The notes beneath the pieces were generated by a model. It was not told the DNA's origin. It worked only from the letters and a program-made list of their open reading frames with translations, and did no database searches. A stretch of 64,000 nucleotides of DNA, from assembly GCA_030154085.1 (NCBI GenBank), contig JASKKR010000002.1:62001-126000 (forward strand), in the 5' to 3' direction. This document shows, one piece after another, positions 7,179-15,243 of this stretch; the first letter of the stretch is position 1, and every line of letters begins with the position of its first letter. The DNA comes from Candidatus Cloacimonadota bacterium. GTDB taxonomy: Bacteria > Cloacimonadota > Cloacimonadia > Cloacimonadales > Cloacimonadaceae. The translations under genes and the position numbers were made by a program.

Positions 7179-9884
7179 ATGAAAAAAATAATATTAGTAA
7201 CGTTTATACTCGCATTGACCATGAGTGCATTTGCATTCAATCTTAGAAATTTCTTTACTGAGATCGTAATTGAAAACGGCGATATACACGAGTATGTTGA
7301 CACACCTAATGATGTTTCACATGATGAGGATTTTGCCATCTTGGTGACTGACGTTGCCACCGGGCACACGATCTCTACAGAAACAAATACTGCTAACATA
7401 ACAAGGGTAATGATATTTGCCAATAGAGCTTGGGTTGTCTTTGACGCCCAAGGATTCCCAACCACTGGTAATGTTCCAGAAGGTAGAGTTTTCGAAGTTC
7501 AACTAACTTATCTTGGGAATGATGATCCCAACACTAACACTGCCACTAGGACCATTGTTGCTCCGAGTGGTACAGGTCCAGTATGGGCATCTGAGGAAGA
7601 TGCTTGGGTGCTTCCCCTTTCCATGTTTGAAGGCATCACACCTGGAGAGAACTATCTGGTGAATTTCGAAGGAGATGGAGAGACAAAGACAAGCTACGCA
7701 ACTGGCACAGTGAACCTCAGTGGTTTGGATTGGGATTTGACAGAAGCTCTGATTGGCACATCGGACTCTGATTGGAAGATTGGTGAACGTTCTGCTAGAC
7801 TGCGTGGTTATGGTACATCTGCTATGACTATGTTAGAAGATAAGACTGGCGGATTGGGTCAATTGAGCTTCCAATATCGCCGTTATGGTACGGATAGTCA
7901 AGTAGCATGGAAAGTAGAATATAGCACAGATCAGGGGAGCACTTGGGTCCCGACCGGAAATGAATTCACCGCACCTGCTAATGATGAAGTGCAGACTTTC
8001 ATTTCAAACGTATTTGTTGAAGGTCCAGTGAGAATCAGGATCGTTCAAGCAACTGGAGAAGGAAGCAGCAATCGCCGTCTTAATATCGATGATATATTAC
8101 TCGAGGATTTTGATGGTACCGGGATGATCCCAGCAGCTGATCCTTTATTTAATCCGCCTGCTGGAGCATACTTAGCCGCCATCAATGTCGAAATTTCCAG
8201 TGATACACCCGGAGCATCCATTCGTTATACCTTGGATGGATCTGATCCGAGCGAGACTGAAGGAATTCTCTATGATGGTCCAATTGCAATAAACACAAAC
8301 ACTACTATTAAAGCAATTGCTTATGCTGACGGTTTCCTACCCAGCGCTGTGATGAGCGCAAGCTACAGCTTCCCCATCTATATGGAAAATATTGCTTCTC
8401 TGCGAGATGGTGCAACAGATGGTAGCATCTACATGCTAACAGGCGACGCAATCCTCACATTCCAGCAAAGCTTCAGAAATCAGAAATATATCCAGGACGA
8501 TACTGCTGCGATCATGATTGATGATCCTGCTGGAATTATCACTACTGAATATAATCTCTATGATGCTATCACAAACATCGCTGGAACTCTGAATCTTTAT
8601 AATGGATTCCTGCAGTTTGTGCCCATAGCAGATCCTGGAGCAGCAAGCTCTGAGAACAACGTTTTGGTGCCAGAGGTCCGCACTTTAGCTAGTCTTACAA
8701 GTGATGATCAGGCAAAATTGATCAAAGTGCTGGGACTCAGCTTTGTGGATCCTCCAGCAACCTTCCCAAGCACAGCAAGCAATCTTAGCGTCACAGATGG
8801 AATCAATACCATGACTTTGCGGACTTTCCCCGATGCTAATTATGCTGGTGAAAATGTCCCCACAGATGTATTTGATCTTATCTGCTTAGTGGGTCAATTT
8901 AATGCCGATATGCAGATTGGACCGCGCTTCATAACTGACTTCATTTTAACTACAGAAGAAGTTGACATCCCCGAAAACGTGGAAACACCTATTGGAGATG
9001 GAAGCGACACGGTTACCATAAGCGGTGGCGGTGCAAATATAGTTGCTGGCAATATTCCGGCATATCCGAACAACAATATGACAGTTTTGGGTGAATACAT
9101 CCTGGAATTGATCGGTGCCGGACCCTGGACTATAGTCTTCAACACAACCGCTCCTTGGGGTGCATACTACATCAACGGACAGTGGAATCAGGTTCAAAAC
9201 GATGGTGGAACCATTACTTTCTTCGTCGATCCATCCAAGAACTTGACAGTGCCCATTATCCTTTCGAGTGCAGATCCGACCCTTCCCGTAGAGCTGAGCT
9301 CGTTTAATGCTGAGCCCACACCTCAGAGATATGTCAAACTCACTTGGATCAGTAAATCCGAGACCAATATGCTCGGATATCGTGTATACCGCAATGAGAC
9401 TGACAATGCCGAGACAGCTCTGCTGCTGACCCCTTCTATCATCCAAGCTACCAATACTTCCACAACTCAGGTTTATTCCATGGAAGATACTGAAGTATTC
9501 CCAGATAATACTTACTACTATTGGTTGGAGGCTGTCGACTTTGGTCACAGTACTTTCTTCGGGCCGCAGACGGTAGAAGTGACTGGTGAGATCGTTCCTG
9601 ACCTTCCCACTCAGTCTATTATGAGCAATGCCTATCCAAATCCCTTTAGGGCAAGTGACCAAACAAATATCGATGTTTCCATCAAGGCTGGTGAAACCGG
9701 CACTGTGACAATCTATAACATAGTTGGTCAAGCAGTGAAGACTTTCAATGTCTCTGAAGGAAACCACAATCTACAGTGGAATGGACGTGACAATAGAGGA
9801 AATGTCTGCGCAAGCGGCATATACTTCTACAAACTAAGCACACCTTCCATGAACCAAACCAAGAAAATGGTAATAGTTAAATAA
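7179..9884 (+). CDS. Secreted multidomain protein with chitobiase-C-like domain and T9SS-type C-terminal domain
   Basis: The start is placed at the ATG at 7179, six bases after a GGAG, giving signal peptide MKKIILVTFILALTMSAFA; an in-frame ATG at 7167 would lengthen the N terminus by four residues. The 901 residues contain an N-terminal beta region, a jelly-roll-like segment (~185-310, ending RRLNIDDILLEDF), a chitobiase/beta-hexosaminidase C-terminal-like domain (~320-395, SIRYTLDGSDPSE), an OB-like segment (~400-590, YIQDDTAAIMIDDPAG), an FN3-like unit (~710-800) and a FlgD-like C-terminal domain (~812-901). The sorting motif is the variant AYPNPFRAS, and the chain ends MVIVK. It is likely exported through Sec and a type IX-like system. 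Cotranscribed with the two-repeat gene. Substrate unknown. Confidence 0.75.
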   Translation: MKKIILVTFILALTMSAFAFNLRNFFTEIVIENGDIHEYVDTPNDVSHDEDFAILVTDVATGHTISTETNTANITRVMIFANRAWVVFDAQGFPTTGNVPEGRVFEVQLTYLGNDDPNTNTATRTIVAPSGTGPVWASEEDAWVLPLSMFEGITPGENYLVNFEGDGETKTSYATGTVNLSGLDWDLTEALIGTSDSDWKIGERSARLRGYGTSAMTMLEDKTGGLGQLSFQYRRYGTDSQVAWKVEYSTDQGSTWVPTGNEFTAPANDEVQTFISNVFVEGPVRIRIVQATGEGSSNRRLNIDDILLEDFDGTGMIPAADPLFNPPAGAYLAAINVEISSDTPGASIRYTLDGSDPSETEGILYDGPIAINTNTTIKAIAYADGFLPSAVMSASYSFPIYMENIASLRDGATDGSIYMLTGDAILTFQQSFRNQKYIQDDTAAIMIDDPAGIITTEYNLYDAITNIAGTLNLYNGFLQFVPIADPGAASSENNVLVPEVRTLASLTSDDQAKLIKVLGLSFVDPPATFPSTASNLSVTDGINTMTLRTFPDANYAGENVPTDVFDLICLVGQFNADMQIGPRFITDFILTTEEVDIPENVETPIGDGSDTVTISGGGANIVAGNIPAYPNNNMTVLGEYILELIGAGPWTIVFNTTAPWGAYYINGQWNQVQNDGGTITFFVDPSKNLTVPIILSSADPTLPVELSSFNAEPTPQRYVKLTWISKSETNMLGYRVYRNETDNAETALLLTPSIIQATNTSTTQVYSMEDTEVFPDNTYYYWLEAVDFGHSTFFGPQTVEVTGEIVPDLPTQSIMSNAYPNPFRASDQTNIDVSIKAGETGTVTIYNIVGQAVKTFNVSEGNHNLQWNGRDNRGNVCASGIYFYKLSTPSMNQTKKMVIVK

Positions 9885-9907
9885 GCTATTTAGGGCTTAG
9901 GAAATAC

Positions 9908-9940
9908 AGCCGCAGGGGAGAGATCTTCTGCGGCTTTTTC
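9908..9940 (+). terminator. Rho-independent terminator
   Basis: Stem AGCCGCAG (9908-9915) / CTGCGGCT (9928-9935) followed by a T-rich tract. It closes the 6534-9884 transcript. Confidence 0.85.
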
Positions 9941-10128
9941 TTTGAAGCAGCTTGTGCTACGAGCTTCAGAATCCTGAGTCATCCCATGAGCTGCTGCATC
10001 TCTGCATTAGCAAGAGAGAGAGTCGTATCTGAAAAAGCAATCCTAAGTCTTAACAGCAATGCGGCAAGGCAGATGCCTATGATAGCTGATGTCTATGTGT
10101 CTTAATCGCGCTTGGGGATTTTGTGGAT
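9941..10128. other. Intergenic spacer
   Basis: The remainder of the 308-base gap between two convergent transcripts, bounded by facing terminators. I see no gene or conserved element in it. Confidence 0.5.
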
Positions 10129-10156
10129 AAAAAAAAGGCGGACATGATAGTCCGCC
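10129..10156 (-). terminator. Rho-independent terminator of the efp operon
   Basis: Read on the minus strand: stem GGCGGAC / GTCCGCC with a six-base loop, then eight T. It lies 37 bases after the stop of the zinc-ribbon gene. Confidence 0.9.
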
Positions 10157-10192
10157 AAAAGGGAATCTTCCCAAAGATATCGGTGAGGGGGC

Positions 10193-10399
10193 TTAGATGT
10201 TTTTCCCGCTCATGATATCGCTTTCATTACATTTACAGATCTTGACAAAGAGTTTGTCAGGACGCCATGTGCCATCGGTCTTGCGGTTTTGAATTATCTT
10301 CACGCGTTTGACTTCGGTGTTGCAAACAGGGCACATGACCTTTCCACCCTTGTTTGTATCGTGAGCCAGTTTAGCGGCAAAGCTTTTTACTTTTCCCAT
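10193..10399 (-). CDS. Small zinc-ribbon protein downstream of efp
   Basis: A 68-residue basic protein with a GAGGATATAATC leader before its ATG. It carries CPVC (residues ~23-26) and a second pair written CKC (~55-57), compatible with one zinc-ribbon knuckle; the spacing of the second pair is not the canonical CxxC. It is 18 bases downstream of efp and shares its terminator, so it is probably co-expressed with the translation factor. A ribosome- or RNA-linked role is inferred from context. I do not recognise a named family. Confidence 0.7.
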   Translation of the reverse strand: MGKVKSFAAKLAHDTNKGGKVMCPVCNTEVKRVKIIQNRKTDGTWRPDKLFVKICKCNESDIMSGKNI

Positions 10400-10417
10400 G
10401 ATTATATCCTCTTTTTC

Positions 10418-10978
10418 TTATGCTCTTTCGATGTACTCGCGGGTGCGGGTATCGATCTTGATCTTGTCTCCGACTTCCACAAAGAAAGGAACCATGAGGC
10501 GCAGTCCGGTCTCAGTATAGGCGACCTTTCCGCTGCCGGAGGCAGTATTTCCTTTGACATTTGGTTCGCATTCAGTTATTGTCATGACCACAGTGGTGGG
10601 CAACTCTACACCCAGGATTTCACCCGTGGGAGTAGTCGCAATGGTAACTTCCATATTTTCCATCATAAGCTGCTCGGCATCTCCGATGGTGGATTGTTCC
10701 ACATTTATCTGCTCAAAGGTCTCAGTATCCATCAAGACAAAGAACTCTCCATCACGATAGAGATACTCTTTTTTGGTGCGTTCTACTCGAACTTCCTCAA
10801 AGCTATCGCTTTCACGGAAAGTATTGTCGATGATCTTACCGGTGCGTAAGCTTTTAAGTTTCGAGCGCATGAATGCGGGACCTTTACCGGGTTTGACGTG
10901 CAGAAATTCCACAACTTCCCAAAGGTCTCCCTTAAAGTCAATTACCATTCCATTTCGTATATCAGACATTGAAGCCAT
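10418..10978 (-). CDS. efp: Elongation factor P
   Basis: EF-P binds between the P and E sites of the ribosome and rescues stalling at consecutive prolines. The 186-residue product matches the family's usual 185-190 residues. The start is the ATG at 10978, preceded seven bases upstream by AAGGA; an earlier in-frame GTG/ATG region would add 11 atypical residues. Domains in order: KOW-like N domain (residues 1-63), OB domain 2 and OB domain 3. The domain-I tip reads HVKPGKGPAF, with lysine (K32) at the position modified in many bacteria; the modification enzyme is not in this window. The C-terminal block GLRLMVPFFVEVGDKIKIDT is the EF-P signature region. It heads a two-gene operon with the zinc-ribbon gene. 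Confidence 0.97.
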   Translation of the reverse strand: MASMSDIRNGMVIDFKGDLWEVVEFLHVKPGKGPAFMRSKLKSLRTGKIIDNTFRESDSFEEVRVERTKKEYLYRDGEFFVLMDTETFEQINVEQSTIGDAEQLMMENMEVTIATTPTGEILGVELPTTVVMTITECEPNVKGNTASGSGKVAYTETGLRLMVPFFVEVGDKIKIDTRTREYIERA

Positions 10979-11109
10979 ATTTAAGTCCTTAGATTTAATC
11001 TGAGATACCATATTTTTGTAGTTACGTATTTTGGCAAGAACTTTCTAAAAACGACGCCGGATTTGGCATCTCAAACAGCTCACTCTGGAGATCAGGCAGG
11101 CGTTATAAA

Positions 11110-13263
11110 CTAAATATCCCAGTCGTAACTGAGCAGGAGACCTACTTTGAAATGAAAACCAGGTTGCGGAACGTGAGCGTAGATTTCATATTTTTTATCT
11201 AGAATGTTATTTAACTCCAAATCCAGCTTCGCAGTCAGATCTCCAAATTTCTTCTTGTAGTATCCATGAAGATTCAAAAGATCGATCGCAGGGATGCTTC
11301 CCGCAAGATTGTCTACGGTGGTATATTGCTCCCCCATCCGGTTATAGCTCAAGCTGGCACCGAAGGACTGCGGCTCATATGCAATCGACAAACCGCTCCG
11401 ATATTTGGGGCTATAGGGCAAATATTTATCATAGGTGGCGCTAGGAATGCCATCTTCATCTTTAGAGAAATCTTTGGCTTCGCTGAGAAGAAGGTCTCCT
11501 CGGAGGCTCAGAGACTCAAGTAGGAAGATTTGCAAGGCAAATTCATAGTTCTTCAGCACCGCCTCTCCCACATTAACCGGTCGCCAAGTTGAACCATTGA
11601 GAAAGTATTGGCGCCACTGAATGAGATTCTTCAACTTATTATAGTAATAAGCAGCTTCCAGATGTAGAGCTTTGTGGTTCATGTGTATACCGAAATCATA
11701 GCCAAAAGAACTTTCACTTTTGAGGGTCGTATCATCCTCAGTCTGGCTATCGCCTATAAAGGCAATATCAAATAGTGATGGTATTGAAAAAGCCGTACCC
11801 AGATTTGCTTTGAGTGCAATCTCTATCGGTTGGTAAAGAGTAACTTGCTCCTCTAGCCGCCAGCTTGAATGACTCTCTGAATACACCCAATCTTGTCGTA
11901 GCGCCAAAGCAGAACGTTGTTGCCATATTCCTCTACCGCTTTCATATTGCGCTGAAGCAGATAAAGCATTATTTATGTAAAACAAATTGTCAGAGTGAGA
12001 ACTCTGCAAATGATCTTTGTAGGTATATAAAATGGGCTTCATCTCACCTGCAACAGATAATGAAGCTCCACTATGTTTGAAGGACAAACGGCTCATGATC
12101 AGAGGACTATATAAAGCTTGGGATTCATGCGCACGAGCAAAGGAGCTAGTGGAATCAAGATTGATATACGTCTTTTGCTTGTAGTCTGCCATAATGACAC
12201 TTTCATAATTGAATTTTCCCCGATGAAATAACCTAGTTCTTCTAACTACCCCATCTTTGCCGGTTTGCCGAGCATTATCATATAGCATCGGGAAGCTTGT
12301 GGGACCGGGTAATTCGCGCTCATATCTATCGTAACTCAATATATACTGGACGTTGGACTTACGCAAGGGATGAGAGATTTTAAAAAAGAAATAGTCTGCA
12401 GTCTTGCGACTGTTCTCCCGATATCTAATCTCAAAAGGACTGAACGAGGATACATAGGCGAAATCATTCTTAGCATTATAATGCGAGTATTCTGCACTCA
12501 CACTAAATTTATCTTCCGCCATATATGCCATTACTCTTTGAGATAGCAACCCAAATGACCCTGCTCCACCCTCCAACTCCGCGCCCAAATGGGTTTGAGG
12601 ATTTTTGGTGACTATATTTACAATACCAGAGATGGCTGAAGATCCTCCGTAGACAGATGACGCACCCTTAATGATTTCTATATGTGAGATCTGGGAAGTT
12701 GGGATGCGGGAAAAGTCAAATGCCTCACCAGGGCTATTTAGAGGCATCCCATCCAGCATCACTAAGGTGTGTCGGCTGAGCCCTCCCAAGATAGATATGC
12801 TCTGATATTCTCCCGTCAGAGGGGTATCGGTCGAACCGAAGGTAGGAAGTTTTAGTAATATATCCCCTGCAGAGGAGCTGCCATAATTTGTGTCAGGGTA
12901 GATGAAGGTGCTATTCACCCCCGTTAACGCTGCACTTTCATAGTTCTCACTCACCCTGATCACAGGCAGATTTATCTCCTGACTCACCAAGATGACCTTT
13001 TCCGGAATCTCAGAAATGGGTAGGCTTAGTCTCTCATATCCAATGCGTGAGAAATGTAGGCTATCTGCTTGAGTTTTAATATCAAAGCACCCAGTCTCAT
13101 CTGTGACCTGCAACAATCTTGCATCTGAGATAAAGACAGATTCCAGAGGCTCACCGTTTTCAGAACACACCAGTCCTGAAATCCTAATAGCTTCTAATTG
13201 CGACCATAGGATCCAACAGAGGATTATCCTTAAAAACGTAAGTATTGTCTTCCTGCTCATCAT
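11110..13263 (-). CDS. TonB-dependent outer-membrane receptor (BtuB/siderophore type)
   Basis: A 717-residue receptor with a signal peptide (residues 1-25), a carboxypeptidase-regulatory-like N-terminal beta domain (~27-95), a plug (~110-215, with DILLKLP, SISILGG, LVMLDGMPLN, IEIIKGASSVYGGSSAISG and VNIVTK), and a 22-strand-type beta barrel (~230-717). Such receptors take up corrinoids, iron chelates or other scarce ligands across the outer membrane using TonB energy. The BtuF/BtuC-like genes at 28.6 kb make a corrinoid plausible, but the substrate is not determined by the sequence. No ribosome site is obvious. A TTGACC-17-TAACGT pair would put the transcript start only a few bases before the ATG, so a leaderless message is possible. 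Gene stands alone on the minus strand. Confidence 0.9.
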   Translation of the reverse strand: MMSRKTILTFLRIILCWILWSQLEAIRISGLVCSENGEPLESVFISDARLLQVTDETGCFDIKTQADSLHFSRIGYERLSLPISEIPEKVILVSQEINLPVIRVSENYESAALTGVNSTFIYPDTNYGSSSAGDILLKLPTFGSTDTPLTGEYQSISILGGLSRHTLVMLDGMPLNSPGEAFDFSRIPTSQISHIEIIKGASSVYGGSSAISGIVNIVTKNPQTHLGAELEGGAGSFGLLSQRVMAYMAEDKFSVSAEYSHYNAKNDFAYVSSFSPFEIRYRENSRKTADYFFFKISHPLRKSNVQYILSYDRYERELPGPTSFPMLYDNARQTGKDGVVRRTRLFHRGKFNYESVIMADYKQKTYINLDSTSSFARAHESQALYSPLIMSRLSFKHSGASLSVAGEMKPILYTYKDHLQSSHSDNLFYINNALSASAQYESGRGIWQQRSALALRQDWVYSESHSSWRLEEQVTLYQPIEIALKANLGTAFSIPSLFDIAFIGDSQTEDDTTLKSESSFGYDFGIHMNHKALHLEAAYYYNKLKNLIQWRQYFLNGSTWRPVNVGEAVLKNYEFALQIFLLESLSLRGDLLLSEAKDFSKDEDGIPSATYDKYLPYSPKYRSGLSIAYEPQSFGASLSYNRMGEQYTTVDNLAGSIPAIDLLNLHGYYKKKFGDLTAKLDLELNNILDKKYEIYAHVPQPGFHFKVGLLLSYDWDI

Positions 13264-13485
13264 ATCGCAGCACGTTATGCAAAGCCAAGATTACGGTCAA
13301 GTTTTTTTACTATTTCAGCTGCAAGCTTCAATAGCTCAAAGATTTTAAAGTAACACAAAGTGCTGAATAGCAAATAAAGGGATTGACAAAAAATGTATGA
13401 AGTCCAGCTTGGCATCCCTATGAAGGTTCTGCGATGGTCTGGACTTGAGGAAATTCCAGAAATTTAATTCAAGGATAATAGCTGA

Positions 13486-15243
13486 ATGCGCACTTTTGAC
13501 ATTATTCTTCCTTACCTGAAGAAGAGTTACAAGCAAATACTAGGCGGCATCATAATGCTGATCCTAGTGGATGTGATACAGCTCATCACTCCCAAAGTGA
13601 TGCAGTATGCTATCGACAGTATCCAGCGTCATGAGATCGATTCCACCGGTCTCTTATGGATAGCCGCGCTAATTATAGTATTAGCCCTGGCAGTGATGGT
13701 CCTGAGATACTTTTGGCGCATGCTGATCATTGGGAACTCTCATCGCATAGAAAAGAGCTTACGTCAGGATTTTTATGATCACCTTCTGCGGCTATCACAA
13801 AACTACTTTAACAAAAGTAAGACAGGCGATCTCATGGCATATGCCACAAATGATTTGCAATCTGTTCGTATGCTCTTAGGCATGGGGCTCATAGCTGCAA
13901 TGGATATCATTTTGATGACTATAGCGAGCTTTTCTTTCATGGTCTCGATCGATCTGCGGCTGACTCTTTTGGCGATCATCCCGATGCCCTTCCTCTCTTT
14001 TACAATTGGTTATTTTGGCAAGCGCATGCATAAGAAATTTGCCCAAGTGCAAGCAAGCTTTGCAGCAATGAGCGGGAAAATCCAAGAAAGCATCTCCGGG
14101 ATCCGCATCGTCAAGGCTTTTTGCCAAGAGAAAAGTGAACTTAGCAAGGTTGACGATGTATCCGAAGTCTTTGTGAATCAGAATATATCAATGGCGAAGA
14201 TCGCTGGATTCTTCCATCCTTTCCAGAGTTTTGTAATCGCTTGTTCTATGATTATAACTTTGTATTTTGGTGGTCAAGCAGCAATTCGGGGTGACATCAC
14301 AATTGGCGGGTTCATCGCGTTTTTCCAATATCTCGGTATGCTAGTTTGGCCGATGATAGCCATCGGTTGGATCGTAGACATGTATCAACGTGGCACCGCT
14401 TCTCTGCAGCGTCTCAATAGCATTTTTGCGGAGGTTCCCGAGATCGATGATAGCGAAGCCGACATGTCTATAAAAGGTATAGAAGGCAAGATCGAGATCA
14501 AAAACCTCAACTTCAGCTATGGTGATGATCTTCCCCCTGTCTTTAAGGGCATCAGTGTTTCTATTGATGTTGGCAAGACCTTAGCAATCGTCGGACCTAC
14601 AGGATGCGGAAAGACAAGCTTGATTGAACTTATCGTGCGAATATACAATCCTCCCAAAAATACTATATTTATTGATGATAGGGATGTGTATCGCGTCCCA
14701 TTGATGGTACTAAGAAGGGATATCGTGCTTGTGCCCCAGGATATCTTCCTCTTTAGCGATACTATTGCCAATAATATCCGCTTAGGCAATCCCAACGCCT
14801 CGGATGAGGCAGTCTATGAAGCTGCTCGAATTGCAAGTATCTATGAAGAGATTAATGAATTTGAACACAAGTTTGAGACCATGGTGGGCGAGCGTGGAAT
14901 CACACTCTCGGGTGGACAGAAACAACGTGTGGCAATTTCCAGGGCACTGCTTACAGACCCTCAAGTGCTGATCTTGGATGATGCCTTATCTGCAGTTGAC
15001 ACCAAGACTGAGCGGCAGATTCTGGAACGTTTGATCACTAATCGCAAAGGCAAGACCACCATCATCATTGCACACCGCATATCTTCTATCCAACATGCTG
15101 ATAAGATCATCGTGCTGGATAACGGGGTGATCAAAGAACGTGGTACACATGAATCGCTCCTGCGCAGTCGTGGCATCTATTACGACCTCTATGAAAAGCA
15201 GAGAATTCGCGCCCGGTTGGAACATGAGGAGGTTGAATCATAA
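13486..15243 (+). CDS. Heterodimeric ABC exporter, subunit with degenerate Walker B
   Basis: A 585-residue type IV ABC exporter half: six transmembrane helices (~15-310) and a nucleotide-binding domain (~345-575). Walker A is GPTGCGKTS (~370), the signature is canonical LSGGQKQR (~475), and Walker B reads LILDDALSAVD, with Asp where the catalytic Glu is expected. An Asp here marks the non-hydrolysing partner in heterodimeric exporters such as TM287/288, BmrCD and MdlAB. AAGGA lies ten bases before the start. The stop overlaps the next start by one base (TAATG), so the two subunits are translationally coupled. It probably exports drugs, lipids or peptides from the inner membrane; the substrate is unknown. 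Confidence 0.93.
   Translation: MRTFDIILPYLKKSYKQILGGIIMLILVDVIQLITPKVMQYAIDSIQRHEIDSTGLLWIAALIIVLALAVMVLRYFWRMLIIGNSHRIEKSLRQDFYDHLLRLSQNYFNKSKTGDLMAYATNDLQSVRMLLGMGLIAAMDIILMTIASFSFMVSIDLRLTLLAIIPMPFLSFTIGYFGKRMHKKFAQVQASFAAMSGKIQESISGIRIVKAFCQEKSELSKVDDVSEVFVNQNISMAKIAGFFHPFQSFVIACSMIITLYFGGQAAIRGDITIGGFIAFFQYLGMLVWPMIAIGWIVDMYQRGTASLQRLNSIFAEVPEIDDSEADMSIKGIEGKIEIKNLNFSYGDDLPPVFKGISVSIDVGKTLAIVGPTGCGKTSLIELIVRIYNPPKNTIFIDDRDVYRVPLMVLRRDIVLVPQDIFLFSDTIANNIRLGNPNASDEAVYEAARIASIYEEINEFEHKFETMVGERGITLSGGQKQRVAISRALLTDPQVLILDDALSAVDTKTERQILERLITNRKGKTTIIIAHRISSIQHADKIIVLDNGVIKERGTHESLLRSRGIYYDLYEKQRIRARLEHEEVES

Noticed and set aside
8946-9767. 273-residue minus-strand open frame opposite the T9SS cargo gene
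   Set aside because: The plus-strand gene has a signal peptide, domains and sorting motif here; the minus frame has none and is the antisense of biased codons.
13383-13405. Sigma70 promoter for the ABC exporter at TTGACA 13383-13388
   Set aside because: No acceptable -10 hexamer lies 15-19 bases downstream.
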